From Maniola hyperantus (lineage: Eukaryota; Arthropoda; Insecta; Lepidoptera; Nymphalidae), in the NCBI RefSeq assembly GCF_902806685.2, contig NC_048552.1, forward strand, positions 9,699,662 to 9,763,661: a stretch of 64,000 nucleotides of DNA, read 5' to 3'. The translations under genes and the position numbers were made by a program. Of the stretch, positions 10,601 through 20,168 are shown one piece after another. Positions within the stretch are counted from its first letter, which is position 1. Each line of letters opens with the position of its first letter. Under the pieces are notes generated by a model. That model did not search any database and was not told where the DNA came from. It saw only the letters and a list, made by a program, of their open reading frames with translations.

Positions 10601-10784
10601 AAGGATTGCGATTCACTCACCCGAAATGCTGAGACGCCATTTTGTAATCAGATGTTTGGAGATTGTTCTATGGAAATTATTTACCTTCCAGCTTAAATTA
10701 TATTACCTACTATCTATATGCCAACCAATATTTGTCTTTACCTATCTAAATCTAAATAGGTAAATAAATGAAAAAGGTGACTGA
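10601..10784. repeat. Local duplication copy 2, empty site
   Basis: Direct tandem copy of the preceding block without the MITE. The differences are a few substitutions, such as CCACCC versus CCAACC and TTTGCTTT versus TTTGTCTTT. Confidence 0.85.
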
Positions 10785-10973
10785 CTGACTGACGTTTAAA
10801 CTATAGAAATGTCGATATTGCAACATAGCTAGCCAATACTCTTGTTGTATCTAAAATATTATTTGCAATGCAACAAGTAGGTAAAGGTGAACAAGACTCT
10901 GTTATCAAGTTGAAATGAGCGTTTAATTGCCCATAAATACATAGTACGCAATCAAGTAGGTGTGAACGCATCT

Positions 10974-11082
10974 CTGTGTCAAACGAATAGGCAATAAATG
11001 TAATTCAACGCAATGCTTAAGATTATTTGATCGCAGTAAATAATGAATTCAATTATACACTGTCATCGGAACTTGAGATATA
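10974..11082. repeat. Diverged duplicate of 11956-12066
   Basis: Shared blocks: TGTGTCAAACG, AATAAA(T/C)GTAA, AAGATT(A/G)TTTG, then TCGCAGTAAATAATGAATTC and AATT and ACACTGTCATCGG. There are no transposon hallmarks. It could be an old segmental duplication or a duplicated regulatory stretch. Confidence 0.65.
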
Positions 11083-11199
11083 AAGCGAAAAAGACCAAGC
11101 GAAATAAATTTAACAAACACATTGACTGGATTCAACTATGATTTTGAAATTAAGTGTAGGTACTTATATTTACTTTACTTCTTTATTTATGTTTAACAA

Positions 11200-11332
11200 A
11201 ATAATTTTTGCAACATCGTGCACGTGGATTTACTTTTACACGTCATAATAGCCTATCTACATGCCAAATTTTAGCCCGATCCGTCCAGTGGTTTGATCAG
11301 TCAGTCAGTCAGCTTTTCCTATTATATATACA
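11200..11332 (+). repeat. Repeat A2 fragment
   Basis: TGCACGTGGATT, ACGTCATAATAGCCTATCTA and GCCCGATCCGTCCAGTGGTT, then GTCAGTCAGTCAG, identify an internally deleted A2 copy. It directly abuts an A1 copy. Confidence 0.65.
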
Positions 11333-11335
11333 GAT

Positions 11336-11795
11336 GACTAGATGCCCGCGACTTCGTCCGCGTGAACTTAGGTTTTTTAAAAATCCCGTGGGAACTCTTT
11401 GATTTTCCGGGATAAAAAGTAGCCTATGTCCTTCCTCGGGATGAATCCAATCCAATCCATCAGCCTGTTTGCGTCCACTGCTGGACATAGGCCTTTCCAA
11501 AAGCGCGCCACCAAACACGGTCCTCCACCTTCCTCATCCATCCGCTCCCCACCATCTTCTTCAGGTCATCGCTCCAGCGGGCTGGGGGTCGTCCCACACT
11601 GCGCTTACCGGTACGCGGTCTCCACTCCAGAACACGTTCTGAACCATCGGCTGTCGGTTCTGCGACAGACATGACCTGCCCGGGATGAAGCTTGTACCAA
11701 ATTTCATCAAAATCGGTTAAACTGTTAAGCCGTGAAAAGCAAGCAGACAGACAGACACACTTTCGCATTTATAGGTAATATTAGTATGGATGTAG
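11336..11795 (+). repeat. Repeat A1 copy split by an RTE insertion
   Basis: The left half runs from TGACTAGATGCCCGCGACTT to CCTTCCTCGGGATGAA. The right half resumes at CGGGATGAAGCTTGTACCAA and ends with ACACTTTCGCATTTATAGG. The 9-mer CGGGATGAA is present on both sides of the insert (11437-11445 and 11681-11689). Confidence 0.85.
11446..11680 (-). mobile_element. RTE 3' fragment inserted in A1, 9-bp TSD
   Basis: The minus strand encodes VLEWRPRTGKRSVGRPPARW, a DDLKKMVGSGWMRKVEDR segment and an AYVQQWTQTG end, the RTE C-terminus. It is 5' truncated and starts with a TCCAATCCAATCCATCAGCC tail instead of the usual ATC repeats. It is flanked by CGGGATGAA on each side. Confidence 0.85.
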
Positions 11796-11955
11796 ATAAA
11801 AGATAAATTTCTAACTAAAGTTACAAATTGAAATAAATAGATAAATCATAATGTGATTAAAATAACTAAGAAAGTCATTTAATTAAATCTATTAATTAAT
11901 TACCAAGCGCGAAAATGTTCACAGATACACGATTGAATTGAAAGTGTTAAACACG

Positions 11956-12066
11956 GGTTTTTGTGTCAAACGGGTAATAAACGTAACTCGACGCAACGAT
12001 TAAGATTGTTTGGTCGCAGTAAATAATGAATTCAATTAATACACTGTCATCGGTGCTTTGAGATAA
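11956..12066. repeat. Diverged duplicate of 10974-11082
   Basis: The partner of the upstream copy, about 980 bp away and in the same orientation, with the same order of blocks (see 10974). Confidence 0.65.
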
Positions 12067-12533
12067 TAGAGAATTAATAACCTTACCATAATATTAAAAT
12101 ATTAAAAATAAATATTTTTTATTTAATAATTACGTTTAGTTAAAAACTAGGTAGGTATTTAGGTAAAAATAATAACTAATCAATTAACCACTAGAGTTTT
12201 CTCTATCAAAATGTCACTCTATTACCCAAACAGATAGGTATATTAATCAGACACAAACATTGTATTATTGCATTGTCTATCGGTATTTTCTCAGTTCAAA
12301 GATTTAGGCTAGGTATCTTATACCTACCACTCCAATCCTTATTAGTGGGATCAACTCATCGCCGCCGGCTCGCTTATGAATTACAGGGATCTCCTCTCAG
12401 TCTGGCCATAGTCTGCCACGCTGGCCCAGTACGGATTGGCAGACTTCACACACCTTTGACAACATTATGAAGAACTTGCAGGCACGTAGGTTTCCTCATA
12501 ATGTTTTCCTACCGTTATAATAAATCACTTAAA

Positions 12534-13079
12534 GGGCACTATATTGAAGAGATAGAAAGAAGAATTAAAAAAGCTTGGGCCTCATATTGGTCTATGAAAA
12601 ATATCTTCAAATCACAATTAGACATAAAACTAAAGAAAACAGCTCTAGACTCCGTTGTGATACCAACTCTCCTGTATGGTTGCCAGACATGGCCAGTAAC
12701 CAAGGACGTAATACACAAAATACAGGTTGCCCAGAGAGCCATGGAAAGGAGCATGCTAGGCCTAAAAATAAAGGACAAAATTAGTAATAAATCAATAAGA
12801 AAAAAGACTAAAGTTATTGACGCGGCAAAACTAGCATGTCTCCTTAAATGGCGGTGGGCAGGACATATTGCGAGAGCAACTGATGGGCGATGGACTGAGA
12901 AAATACTGTACTGGTATCCACGCGACGCGCGCCGGCCAAGAGGCCGACCGCGACGTCGCTGGTGCGATGACATCACTGAGACGGCAGGCAATACCTGGAC
13001 CAGACTAACGAGGGACAGAAACGAATGGAAAAGGATGGAGGAGGCCTATGCCCGAAAATGGGCGTTCCAATTGCAATGA
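12534..13079 (+). pseudogene. LINE reverse transcriptase C-terminal region, 5' truncated
   Basis: An open frame of about 180 codons ends in a natural stop. It contains the connection region IPTLLYGCQTWPVTKDVIHK, then a VAQRAMERSMLG motif, KWRWAGHIARATDGRW and RRPRGRPRRRWCDDI, as in the C-terminal part of lepidopteran 'endonuclease-reverse transcriptase' (RTE-like) proteins. The endonuclease and catalytic reverse transcriptase motifs are absent because the copy was truncated at insertion. The frame opens within the host SINE, so its upstream ATG is not native. No frameshift is seen, which suggests a fairly recent insertion. It cannot encode an active enzyme. Confidence 0.85.
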
Positions 13080-13455
13080 CATTACAAGACGTTATTTATA
13101 ATTTAAAAAATACACTAAAACAGAACATAAATAGAAATGGGTACTAAGACATTGAAATTATGAATATACTTAATAATAAATTTTGACATAAGTACTATAA
13201 ATAAATCAACACTATTAAAAACTAAATATTGACTACTTGAATTGACATAAAAATAAAATATTAAATAATAAGAATAATATTATAGACTGATTAATATTGT
13301 AATACCTGCTTTATCTTTAACTATTGTGTTTACTATAGTCATATTTTGTCATGAATTGTACAAATAAAAATGCTTGTACCAAATGAACTATAAAAATTAA
13401 TGTAACTTTTGAATTATCGATTGGAAATAAAGGCTTTATTTATTTATTTATTTAT
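13080..13455 (+). mobile_element. 3'UTR and (TTTA)n tail of the inserted LINE
   Basis: AT-rich 3'UTR after the reverse transcriptase stop, ending AAATAAAGGC and then TTTATTTATTTATTTATTTA just before the second copy of the target site. The tail differs from the TGATGA tails of the other RTE-like pieces, so this is a separate family. Confidence 0.75.
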
Positions 13456-13575
13456 TTATAATAAATCACTTATATTATTTCTCCGAAACGTCATAGGTGC
13501 GTGCCCGGGATCGAACCCGCAATCTCCCGAATAGAAGGCGGACGTCTTAACCACTAGGCTAGCAATCATTTGTGT

Positions 13576-14640
13576 CTTAAGATTTAGTTTGTAATACACG
13601 TTGTTCCTACATACATCAGACCCATCGCGTGACCGTTTAAACAGCTGTCATAGACCCTCGGGTCCCCGCTATGCCTACAACGTACCTACGGACAAATTGT
13701 AATTATCTTTTGCTCTACACTTGTATATAAAAAAACAAAAACTTTCTTTTATAAAGAAATTTCAAATGAATATCTTTATTTTCTTATGGCCAGTTAGTGT
13801 GTTCTTCCAATGCTACACTTTCCGTATCGGTTTTTGGAAATATATTGCCGTACCCATTGCCACTTCCCAACAAACTCCAAGCTAGCTCCTAGCTCTCTCT
13901 ATCGGCGGTGGAAAATGAATTCCAATTCACAATAATTTAATAAAACAAAAACCGCTCCAAAAGTCAAACTGCCACTCAGACAAAAACTAAACGACAATTT
14001 TTTTCAAAATGCTTGAAACTTAAAAGGCTGTCATTTCGCCATCAACCCCGTGATTACCCTCTCACCACCCCACCACTTACCCCTAACAATTTCATATCAA
14101 CTATCAAGAATAGGCGGCAAAAAAATTTAATACACCCACTTTTAATTCAGTCTTCGAGTTGACAGTTGACACAATGGAGTATTAAAGGGTTAACAAAAGG
14201 AAGGGACAGGCCTTTGAAGGGTTAATTGCTATGGGTGCACGGAGGGATGTGTACATAAAACGGCACAGAGGCCGTATGAAATAAAATGGCGTTCTATTTT
14301 GTGAATTTTTGAATAACGATTCATTGTTGAGCGGGTTGAATATTTAAAACCGCTGGGTGTTTTTCTTTTTCTTTTAAACTGCTAACTATAAAAATATCCT
14401 ACTAGTCAAAAGTGAAATACCTATCTACTTAAGTACTTATCTATGTAATTATTCTTTTAACAATAAGTAATGTCTATACTTATTGCATTATAATTGAAAA
14501 AGTGTGTCTGTCTATCCTTTCGTGTTCCATTCGTCTAGTCGATTTCTGTGTTTGTACAGATATTGCTTACATTCAAAAGATGGACATGGGTAATTAGTGC
14601 CTACCTACGCCACATTTAATCCCGATGAATCAAAAAGTTC
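13576..14640. other. No gene seen
   Basis: Apparently low-copy AT-rich DNA. No reading frame, hairpin or known repeat stands out. Confidence 0.45.
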
Positions 14641-14800
14641 CCAGGGAATTTTTAAAAGTCTAAATCCACGGGTATAAAGTCGCGATTACCTATATTTATT
14701 TGTTAGGTATGTACATCATAGCTTGCAACCCGGAGACGGAAAATAAAAGGATTCCCACGGGATTTTGTAAAAACCTATAAAATCTAGGTAAACAACCTTA
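14640..14800. repeat. Degraded A1-like remnants
   Basis: GTCTAAATCCACGGGTATAAAGTCGCG and, further on, GGATTCCCACGGGATTTTGT resemble reverse-complement A1 pieces. They are too eroded for firm limits. Confidence 0.4.
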
Positions 14801-14940
14801 TTTCATATACATTCAGTGAAATCTACGCAATGTCACGGGCGTCATCTAGATTTCTCATTATACTTTTGCATATTATTTTGTTAAGAGTTTGTAAAAGGAT
14901 GGCAATACCTACCTTATTAATGAAAGAGTTTTTTTTGCAT

Positions 14941-15055
14941 TTTATGGTGGTAAGTGATGATGCAGTCTAAGATGGAAGCGGACTAACTTGGAAGGGGTAT
15001 TGGCAGTTTCATTAAATCCATATCCCTGATCGGTTTTTACGTATTTTTGTAATAC
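14941..15055 (-). mobile_element. SINE2 3' fragment
   Basis: TGGTGGTAAGTGATGATGCA, GATGGAAGCG and TTGGAAGGGGTATTGGCAGT match the reverse complement of the SINE2 body seen at 29.4 kb. Confidence 0.65.
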
Positions 15056-15456
15056 AACGTTTACCTAGCAGATTTTTTTTCATTTCCATTTTTATTACAT
15101 TTCACCGCAATAAATAATTCCCTACCACATAAAACATGTTCCAGCTCATCGCGTGATCTTAATTCCACGTCGACAATATCACAATAATGACGATAATTGA
15201 CGTAATAATGTCGCAAATTACGCCGAAATGCCGAATTGATCGCAGTGCGGTTGCCATCACAATTAGCGGTCGGGATTCGGTTATCGGTTAGGTACCTACG
15301 TGGTGGCGACTCGCGTCATGTGGTTGTTGTTGTGGTGTCACGCGTGTCTCACGAATTCCGCTTTTGTCACATAAATTATTCCAAAACATACATACCTACT
15401 AAAACTTAAACTTAGCCAGCAAAAACTTACCGCTACCTAAACTACTATGTACCACC
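15056..15456. other. No gene seen; possible regulatory-type sequence
   Basis: Low-repeat sequence with a moderately CpG-containing stretch (15100-15360) and a TTGACGTAAT site near 15197. Nothing codes. A regulatory role would be speculation. Confidence 0.3.
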
Positions 15457-15615
15457 TGTAGTAAAAGTAAGATGTTGTCTATGACATTCATAGAGCTCTT
15501 AGCTCGGGATCTTTGGTGTCATGTTATGTCTTGAATATGTAATAAATGTAATAAGAAAATCTAAAATAAATTACTTAAATATTATAAATAGTTTAATTAA
15601 ACAAGAAACACAACA
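15457..15615 (+). repeat. TRIM LTR1 (159 bp, 18-bp deletion)
   Basis: Same ends as the other two LTRs. The deletion removes the segment after CATTCATAGA. AATAAA-type motifs and the TATAAA-like stretch ATATTATAAA lie in the second half, as expected for R/U5 and promoter or polyadenylation functions, though none is proven. Confidence 0.8.
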
Positions 15616-15633
15616 TGGCGCAGTCGGTAGGAT
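15616..15633 (+). promoter_or_regulatory. Primer binding site, serine-tRNA type (first)
   Basis: TGGCGCAGTCGGTAGGAT follows the LTR terminal CA with no gap. It begins TGG, complementary to the tRNA CCA end, and matches the complement of the serine tRNA acceptor and T-arm 3' end, with at most one or two G-T differences between isoacceptors. The identical site recurs at 15858-15875. Confidence 0.8.
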
Positions 15634-15668
15634 TTCTACTTGCATGCAATTTGCTTTGTATACATTTT

Positions 15669-15680
15669 AAAAGGGAAAGA
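15669..15680 (+). promoter_or_regulatory. Polypurine tract (first)
   Basis: AAAAGGGAAAGA directly precedes LTR2, the expected plus-strand priming site. The second tract, AAAAGGGAAAGG at 15911-15922, precedes LTR3 in the same way. Confidence 0.8.
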
Positions 15681-15857
15681 TGTAGTAAAAGTAAGATGTT
15701 GTCTATGAAATTCATAGATAATGTTTATGGTTTTTTGCTCTTAGCTCGGGATCTTTGGTGTCACGTTATGTCTTGAATATGTAATAAATGTAATAAGAAA
15801 ATCTTAAATAAATTACTTAAATATTATAAAGAGTTTAATTAAACAAGAAACACAACA
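15681..15857 (+). repeat. TRIM LTR2 (177 bp)
   Basis: The central LTR, shared by the two tandem units. By eye it differs from LTR3 at about six positions, so the array is not brand new. Confidence 0.8.
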
Positions 15858-15875
15858 TGGCGCAGTCGGTAGGAT
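15858..15875 (+). promoter_or_regulatory. Primer binding site, serine-tRNA type (second)
   Basis: Identical to the first site and again immediately after an LTR end. The leader that follows (TTCTATTTGCATGCAATTTG) is nearly the same as in the first segment. Confidence 0.8.
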
Positions 15876-15922
15876 TTCTATTTGCATGCAATTTGTTTTG
15901 TATACATTTTAAAAGGGAAAGG

Positions 15923-16099
15923 TGTAGTAAAAGTAAGATGTTGTCTATGACATTCATAGATAATGTTTATGGTTGTTTGCTCTTAGCTCGGGATCTTTGG
16001 TGTCACGTTATGTCTTGAATATGTAATAAATGTATTAAGAATATCTAAAATAAATTACTTAAATATTATAAAGAGTTTAATTAAACAAGAAACACAACA
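15923..16099 (+). repeat. TRIM LTR3 (177 bp)
   Basis: The last LTR. It ends AACACAACA and is followed by flanking CTACCTAAAC, not by a primer binding site, which marks the element's right boundary. Confidence 0.8.
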
Positions 16100-16189
16100 C
16101 TACCTAAACACATTCCAATACGAAAAACACTTTGCCTTATACTTTAAAGATTTAGTATTTTTCAAACTCGCAATGTATAGCTTGCAAAA

Positions 16190-16310
16190 GTCGGGGTCAA
16201 TGCCCCTTCTACGACACGGCATTGACGCCGTGGTACCTTCTATACGCAATGTTCGTTGACCTATAGCGTCAGTCAGGTGCTTTGTTTGCAATATATTGCG
16301 ATTTTTAGTA
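16190..16310. repeat. Interspersed repeat H, copy 2
   Basis: The partner of 155-270: GGGGTCAATGCCCC, CGGCATTGACGCCG, GTTCGTTGACCTATAGCGTC and TTTGCAATATATTGCG. Confidence 0.65.
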
Positions 16311-16324
16311 GTAGGGAACTTACC

Positions 16325-16560
16325 TGCGCTGTCCGTCCGTCTGTCTGTCTGTCAGCGGGCTGTATCTCATGAACAGAAACAGGCAGAGAGTTTTATAGAG
16401 TGTGTTCTATTGCCGCTATAACAACAAATGAAAAAAAATGGTGAATTTCAAAATGGCATGCAAATTAAATTTTTTAAAGTAGGTAAGTGCTTAGTGTTAT
16501 ATCTTGTACGTTGGTACGGAACCCTTTGTGTGCGAGTCCGACTCATCCTTTACAGTTAAA
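16325..16560 (-). repeat. Repeat C copy
   Basis: CTGTCCGTCCGTCTGTCTGT, then CAGCGGGCTGTATCTCATGAA, TTGCCGCTATAACAACAAAT, and the end TACGGAACCCTTTGTGTGCGAGTCCGACTC. It is the reverse orientation of the AAGTGCGAGTC-type repeat, close to the copy at 1.2 kb. Confidence 0.75.
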
Positions 16561-17399
16561 AAAACTTGACTTGTTTTACGCTTGACTATGAATACGGTTG
16601 CATAAAACAAATATCATTAAAGCTTGCGTGTGGTTAATAAGGCGTTAAGTTTCACCATAAAAGCGATTAAAATTGTGTAAAAAATTGTCACCGAAGCGAC
16701 GCCGCCGGCCTGGGGCGCGCGGTTATGGTAATTATGCAAATTCGCCGGTAAATTGCTGCATTGGCCTGTCCCGCTTGTTTGCGTTACAACCGTCACTTAG
16801 TGTGTACGCGCCTTTAATGGCGTTCGTAAATTATTTTTTACTTGCAGTAATGTGTGAAAATTTTCGTTTATTACTTTCGCTTGGGGTTTTAAGCAGTTTT
16901 GATTTATTATTAATATGGTGCGCCTCATGCACTGATTGCCATTTCAATCTGTCGCAGATTATAGGTAGCAGATACTCTGGTAATATAGTAAATAATCTAT
17001 GCTGTCGCGAATTATAGAGGCATAGTGCTTTTTAGGCACTTAAGTAACTTCTGCAAGTTTTATTGCGTGTGGACCCTTGGCTTTACCCTATCTACTTATT
17101 TGGCTACCCTAATTACTTACTTATCAATGTATAAGTACATGTATGTGTAAGTACAAACACTACGCCATGAGGCGTCATAAGGTGCGTTCACACGGTCGGC
17201 GACATCGCGACACGGGGACGCAATTAATCAACTGTCGCGCGTCGAGCTGTCGCCACGCTTTGTCGCGTAAATTGCCCCATTGTGGCGCGAAATTGCTCAG
17301 TAATTTTTACTTGGTATGGTTAAATTGTGGAAGTTTACATTTTACCCACCTACTATAATGTCCTCGGTTTATGGAACGACTACCAGTACCTACGAGTAC
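16561..17399. other. No gene seen; CpG-containing unique DNA with an octamer
   Basis: Two relatively CpG-rich patches, 16690-16800 and 17160-17290, stand out from the AT-rich surroundings. The first holds ATTATGCAAATT, which includes the POU-type octamer ATGCAAAT. No coding frame was recognised. It could be regulatory, but this is only a motif match. Confidence 0.35.
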
Positions 17400-17409
17400 G
17401 AGTAATCTG

Positions 17410-17507
17410 ACCTGGTGTGGGCGAGTGAGGGGGAAGGGCGGGTGTGCGAGGCATCCCCCGCCTCATACCTCGATTGCCATCTCGACCTGTCGCGTACATA
17501 GTCCAGA
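17410..17507 (+). mobile_element. MITE A right half
   Basis: GGCGGGTGTGCGAGGCATCC, CGCCTCATACCTCGATTGCC and ATCTCGACCTGTCGCGTACA match the right half of the 140-bp MITE A at 28.1 kb. The left inverted repeat is missing or eroded. Confidence 0.7.
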
Positions 17508-18877
17508 AAGATATCAAACAAGAAAGAGTTAATTTCTTTAAATAATTTTAAAAATAACTACTTAGGTATTGCGGTCACCTAAAAACTGTCCAAACGAAAA
17601 AATTCACTGTTATTTTTTTTTGTGTAATAGGTAGGTACTTCTATTTGACAAAAATTTTGTTTAATGATCTTAACTGGGGGAGTGAATCCAAATATTTTTT
17701 TAGATCTTCGTAAAACTGTTACAATACATCTGTTTGGACGGGGCCCATTTGAATGGCCATAAATCGATATAATATGGCGCACAATGGGTTATTAATATCA
17801 GCAGATGCGAACGACACCTGAACCGGGCCGGAACGATGTAGGCTTGTTACGACGTAGGTAAATCATAATATATCATTTGCGTGCACACCTTCTGTGGAAA
17901 GGATTTTTTTATATATCTATCGTTTAACCTAACTCACGTAACCTAGACATTTCCTAACTTATACCGTGACAATTATTTAATTAGGTAGGTATAGTTTTCA
18001 AATTATAAGCATATTTTTGTGGAAATATTTTTTTATAATTTATTTACCAAAAATTATAGAATCACTTAGGTACCTACAGAATAGTGAATGAAATGGAATT
18101 TAAAAAAGTGGGCATTGTATCACCAATTTTCTCATTTTAAAATTAGTTATGAAAGTAAACAGTTAAATATCTTGAAACATACCTAGGTAACCTAGGATTC
18201 CTCCACGAAACAGTTACAAACACCTATTCCGATTAGGTAATAATAATAATAAATAATAATAAATATCTTTATTTGCAGAAAAAGGTAAAGGTACTATACC
18301 GACGACGTTGGAGTAGGTAAAGTTAAATTTTAAAAAAGAATTAAAAAAAGAAAGTTCTAATGAACAAAAAATTGATCTCAAAAACTCTACCAACAGAATT
18401 GATATCACAAAGGGAGCGGAAACTGTAACAAAGGACTTTATTTTAATGACAATCCTTTTTACCCATCATCCATCTACCAATACCGATGACGTGAATGCGC
18501 CCTCCAAAAAACAGAACTCCGTTAGATGTATTATTAACAACTATTCCCCATTTTCATGCAGTTTTTGTATGCTGACAACACTGAATTTCAAATGTCACGC
18601 CTCGTTCATCGAACGAGACGATTCTAATTTCAATATGGGTGCACGTAGACGCAGACGCTTTTTAGTTTTTCAATTGTGTAAATTCAGAAACTCAAACTCA
18701 AAATAATTATTTGTATTCAATAGACTCAAACTGAATCGTTTTTCGTTGCGGTAAAATCATGATGATAACTATTTTCGTTAACGGCTAACGCATAACTGAA
18801 TCTACGAAATGAATTAATATCAATAAAATTTTGAAAATAGATTAACATAATAAAGGGGTAAAATAAGGAGGGTAAGC
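17508..18877. other. No gene seen
   Basis: AT-rich. A TAA/ATA microsatellite lies at 18237-18262, followed by ATCTTTATTTGCAG and low-complexity sequence that may be a decayed LINE 3' end on the minus strand. Frames of 60-90 codons show no family resemblance. Confidence 0.4.
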
Positions 18878-19195
18878 CGTGATAGCCTAGTGATTACGAC
18901 GTCCGCCTTCTACTCGGAGGTCGGGGGTTCGATCCCGGGCACGCACCTCTAAATTTTCGGAGTTATGTGCGTTTTAATTAATTAAATATCACTTGCTTTA
19001 ACGGTGAAGGAAAACATCGTACAAAAACCTGCATGCCTGAGAGTTCTCCATAATGTTCTCAAAGGTGCGTGAAGTCGATACCAATCCGCACATGGCCAGC
19101 GTGGTAGACTATGGCCAAAACCCTTCTCACTCTGAGAGGAGACCCGTGCTCTGTAGTGAGTCGGCGATGGGATGATCATGATGATGATGAATATA
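18878..19195 (+). mobile_element. SINE1, full-length tRNA-derived SINE
   Basis: The tRNA-like head GTGATAGCCTAGTGATTACG contains an A-box-like stretch, and GGGGGTTCGATCCCGGGCAC a B box, together an RNA polymerase III type promoter. The body has TAACGGTGAAGGAAAACATC, GAGAGTTCTCCATAATGTTC and CCAATCCGCACATGGCCAGC. It ends in a TGATCATGATGATGATGA tail, like the RTE pieces. This is the reference copy for SINE1 in this window. Confidence 0.85.
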
Positions 19196-19934
19196 GCCGT
19201 TGCATTTTCGATTTTGGAATACGTATCATGTTTTAACACCCACCCGTAACACATTTTTCTATAAAAAATGGAACCACCAAAAAAAGTTTATTTACTCGTA
19301 TACAAACGTTCCGTTACATCCTCATTTATTCGAGGGATGCGTTCGTTTCTTTACTCGTTTTATTAGTTTTTTTGTGTGCTCGTTTTGTCATCAAAGCCCG
19401 GACATAATCGAATTTTCGTCAAACAATATGGGATGAAATTGGTTCTTTATCGATGCCCCTTTTATGGTGTTGGAGGATTATTGATTGTGTCGATACGAGA
19501 GATGCTTTCTTTGTACCCTCTTTTAGTTAGGCGTAGTGGCGTAGATTAAATAAGCGTACCTACTTAGATTAAAAAGAAAATGAATGAAAGAATGAATGTC
19601 ATGTGCTTAAGTAGATGTTAGAACCTTATTGTGAAACGTTTTTGATTACGTAGTTTTGTTGTGAGCCTAGAGATAGGTAAATGTCTTTTATAAAATAAAA
19701 AAACTATTTTTCGAAAAAATATTTCGGTGGATCTAAAATATTTTTTTCCCGTAAGTACTTACCTAGATGTGTACAACCACATCACTGGTGTGTACCTATG
19801 TATAAAATTATTACCCTATCAATATTTTTTTATACTATAGGTACAATAAAAAAATATTTTTACCTAAATATTAGTTACCTTAATACTTAATTTACATTTA
19901 TTTTTCCTATCATTGCAAAATTTATAAGAAACTA
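19196..19934. other. No gene seen
   Basis: AT-rich sequence between SINE1 and an A2 repeat. No supported feature. Confidence 0.45.
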
Positions 19935-20168
19935 CCTTATGCCCGCGACTTCATCCGCGTGGACTTTGCAAATTTCAAACTCTATATTACTGATATTACT
20001 CCAGATTAAGGATTGAATTTACAACAATCCTTCCTTAGCAGATTTCTTCGTCATACTAGCTATCTGTATCTGCATGTCAAATTTCAGCCCGATACGCCCA
20101 GTAGTTTAAGTTGTGCGTTGATAGATCAGTCAGTCAGTCAGTCAGTTTTTCCTTTAATATATTTAGAA
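19935..20168 (+). repeat. Repeat A2 copy
   Basis: TATGCCCGCGACTTCATCCG, then TTTCAGCCCGATACGCCCAG, TTGTGCGTTGATAGATCAGT and a GTCAGTCAGTCAG microsatellite. The middle is somewhat diverged. Confidence 0.75.

Larger units (their letters stand above)
12330..13575 (-). mobile_element. SINE1 split by a LINE insertion
   Basis: The minus-strand SINE1 has its tRNA-like head at 13500-13565 (GTGCCCGGGATCGAACCCGC is the reverse complement of the B box) and its body at 12330-12531 (GGCCATAGTCTGCCACGCTG). Between 12532 and 13455 lies a LINE 3' end. The target sequence TTATAATAAATCACTTA is present on both sides (12515-12531 and 13456-13472). Confidence 0.85.
15457..16099 (+). mobile_element. TRIM retrotransposon with three LTRs
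   Basis: Arrangement: LTR1 15457-15615 (159 bp), internal 15616-15680, LTR2 15681-15857 (177 bp), internal 15858-15922, LTR3 15923-16099 (177 bp). Each LTR starts TGTAGTAAAAG and ends AACACAACA (TG...CA). Each internal segment is only 65 bp: a primer binding site at once, a short leader, then a polypurine tract touching the next LTR. There is no gag or pol. LTR1 lacks 18 bp (TAATGTTTATGG-TTTTTT). The flanking pentamers are CCACC and CTACC, an imperfect 5-bp target duplication. The size (419 bp per two-LTR unit) fits TRIM elements; mobilisation would need proteins from an autonomous LTR element. Confidence 0.85.

Noticed and set aside
13500..13565. tRNA gene candidate (also 18.88, 25.1, 28.05, 29.2, 43.95 kb)
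   Set aside because: The A and B boxes are tRNA-like but the cloverleaf is not maintained, and each is followed by a common SINE body; these are SINE heads.
15457..16099. CRISPR-like array or ordinary satellite
   Set aside because: Units of 159-177 bp with 65-bp identical 'spacers', primer site and polypurine tract fit LTRs and not CRISPR; the order of signals would be an unlikely accident in a satellite.
16726..16745. POU octamer as a functional site
   Set aside because: A single 8-mer match in 64 kb is expected by chance; noted only in the surrounding entry.
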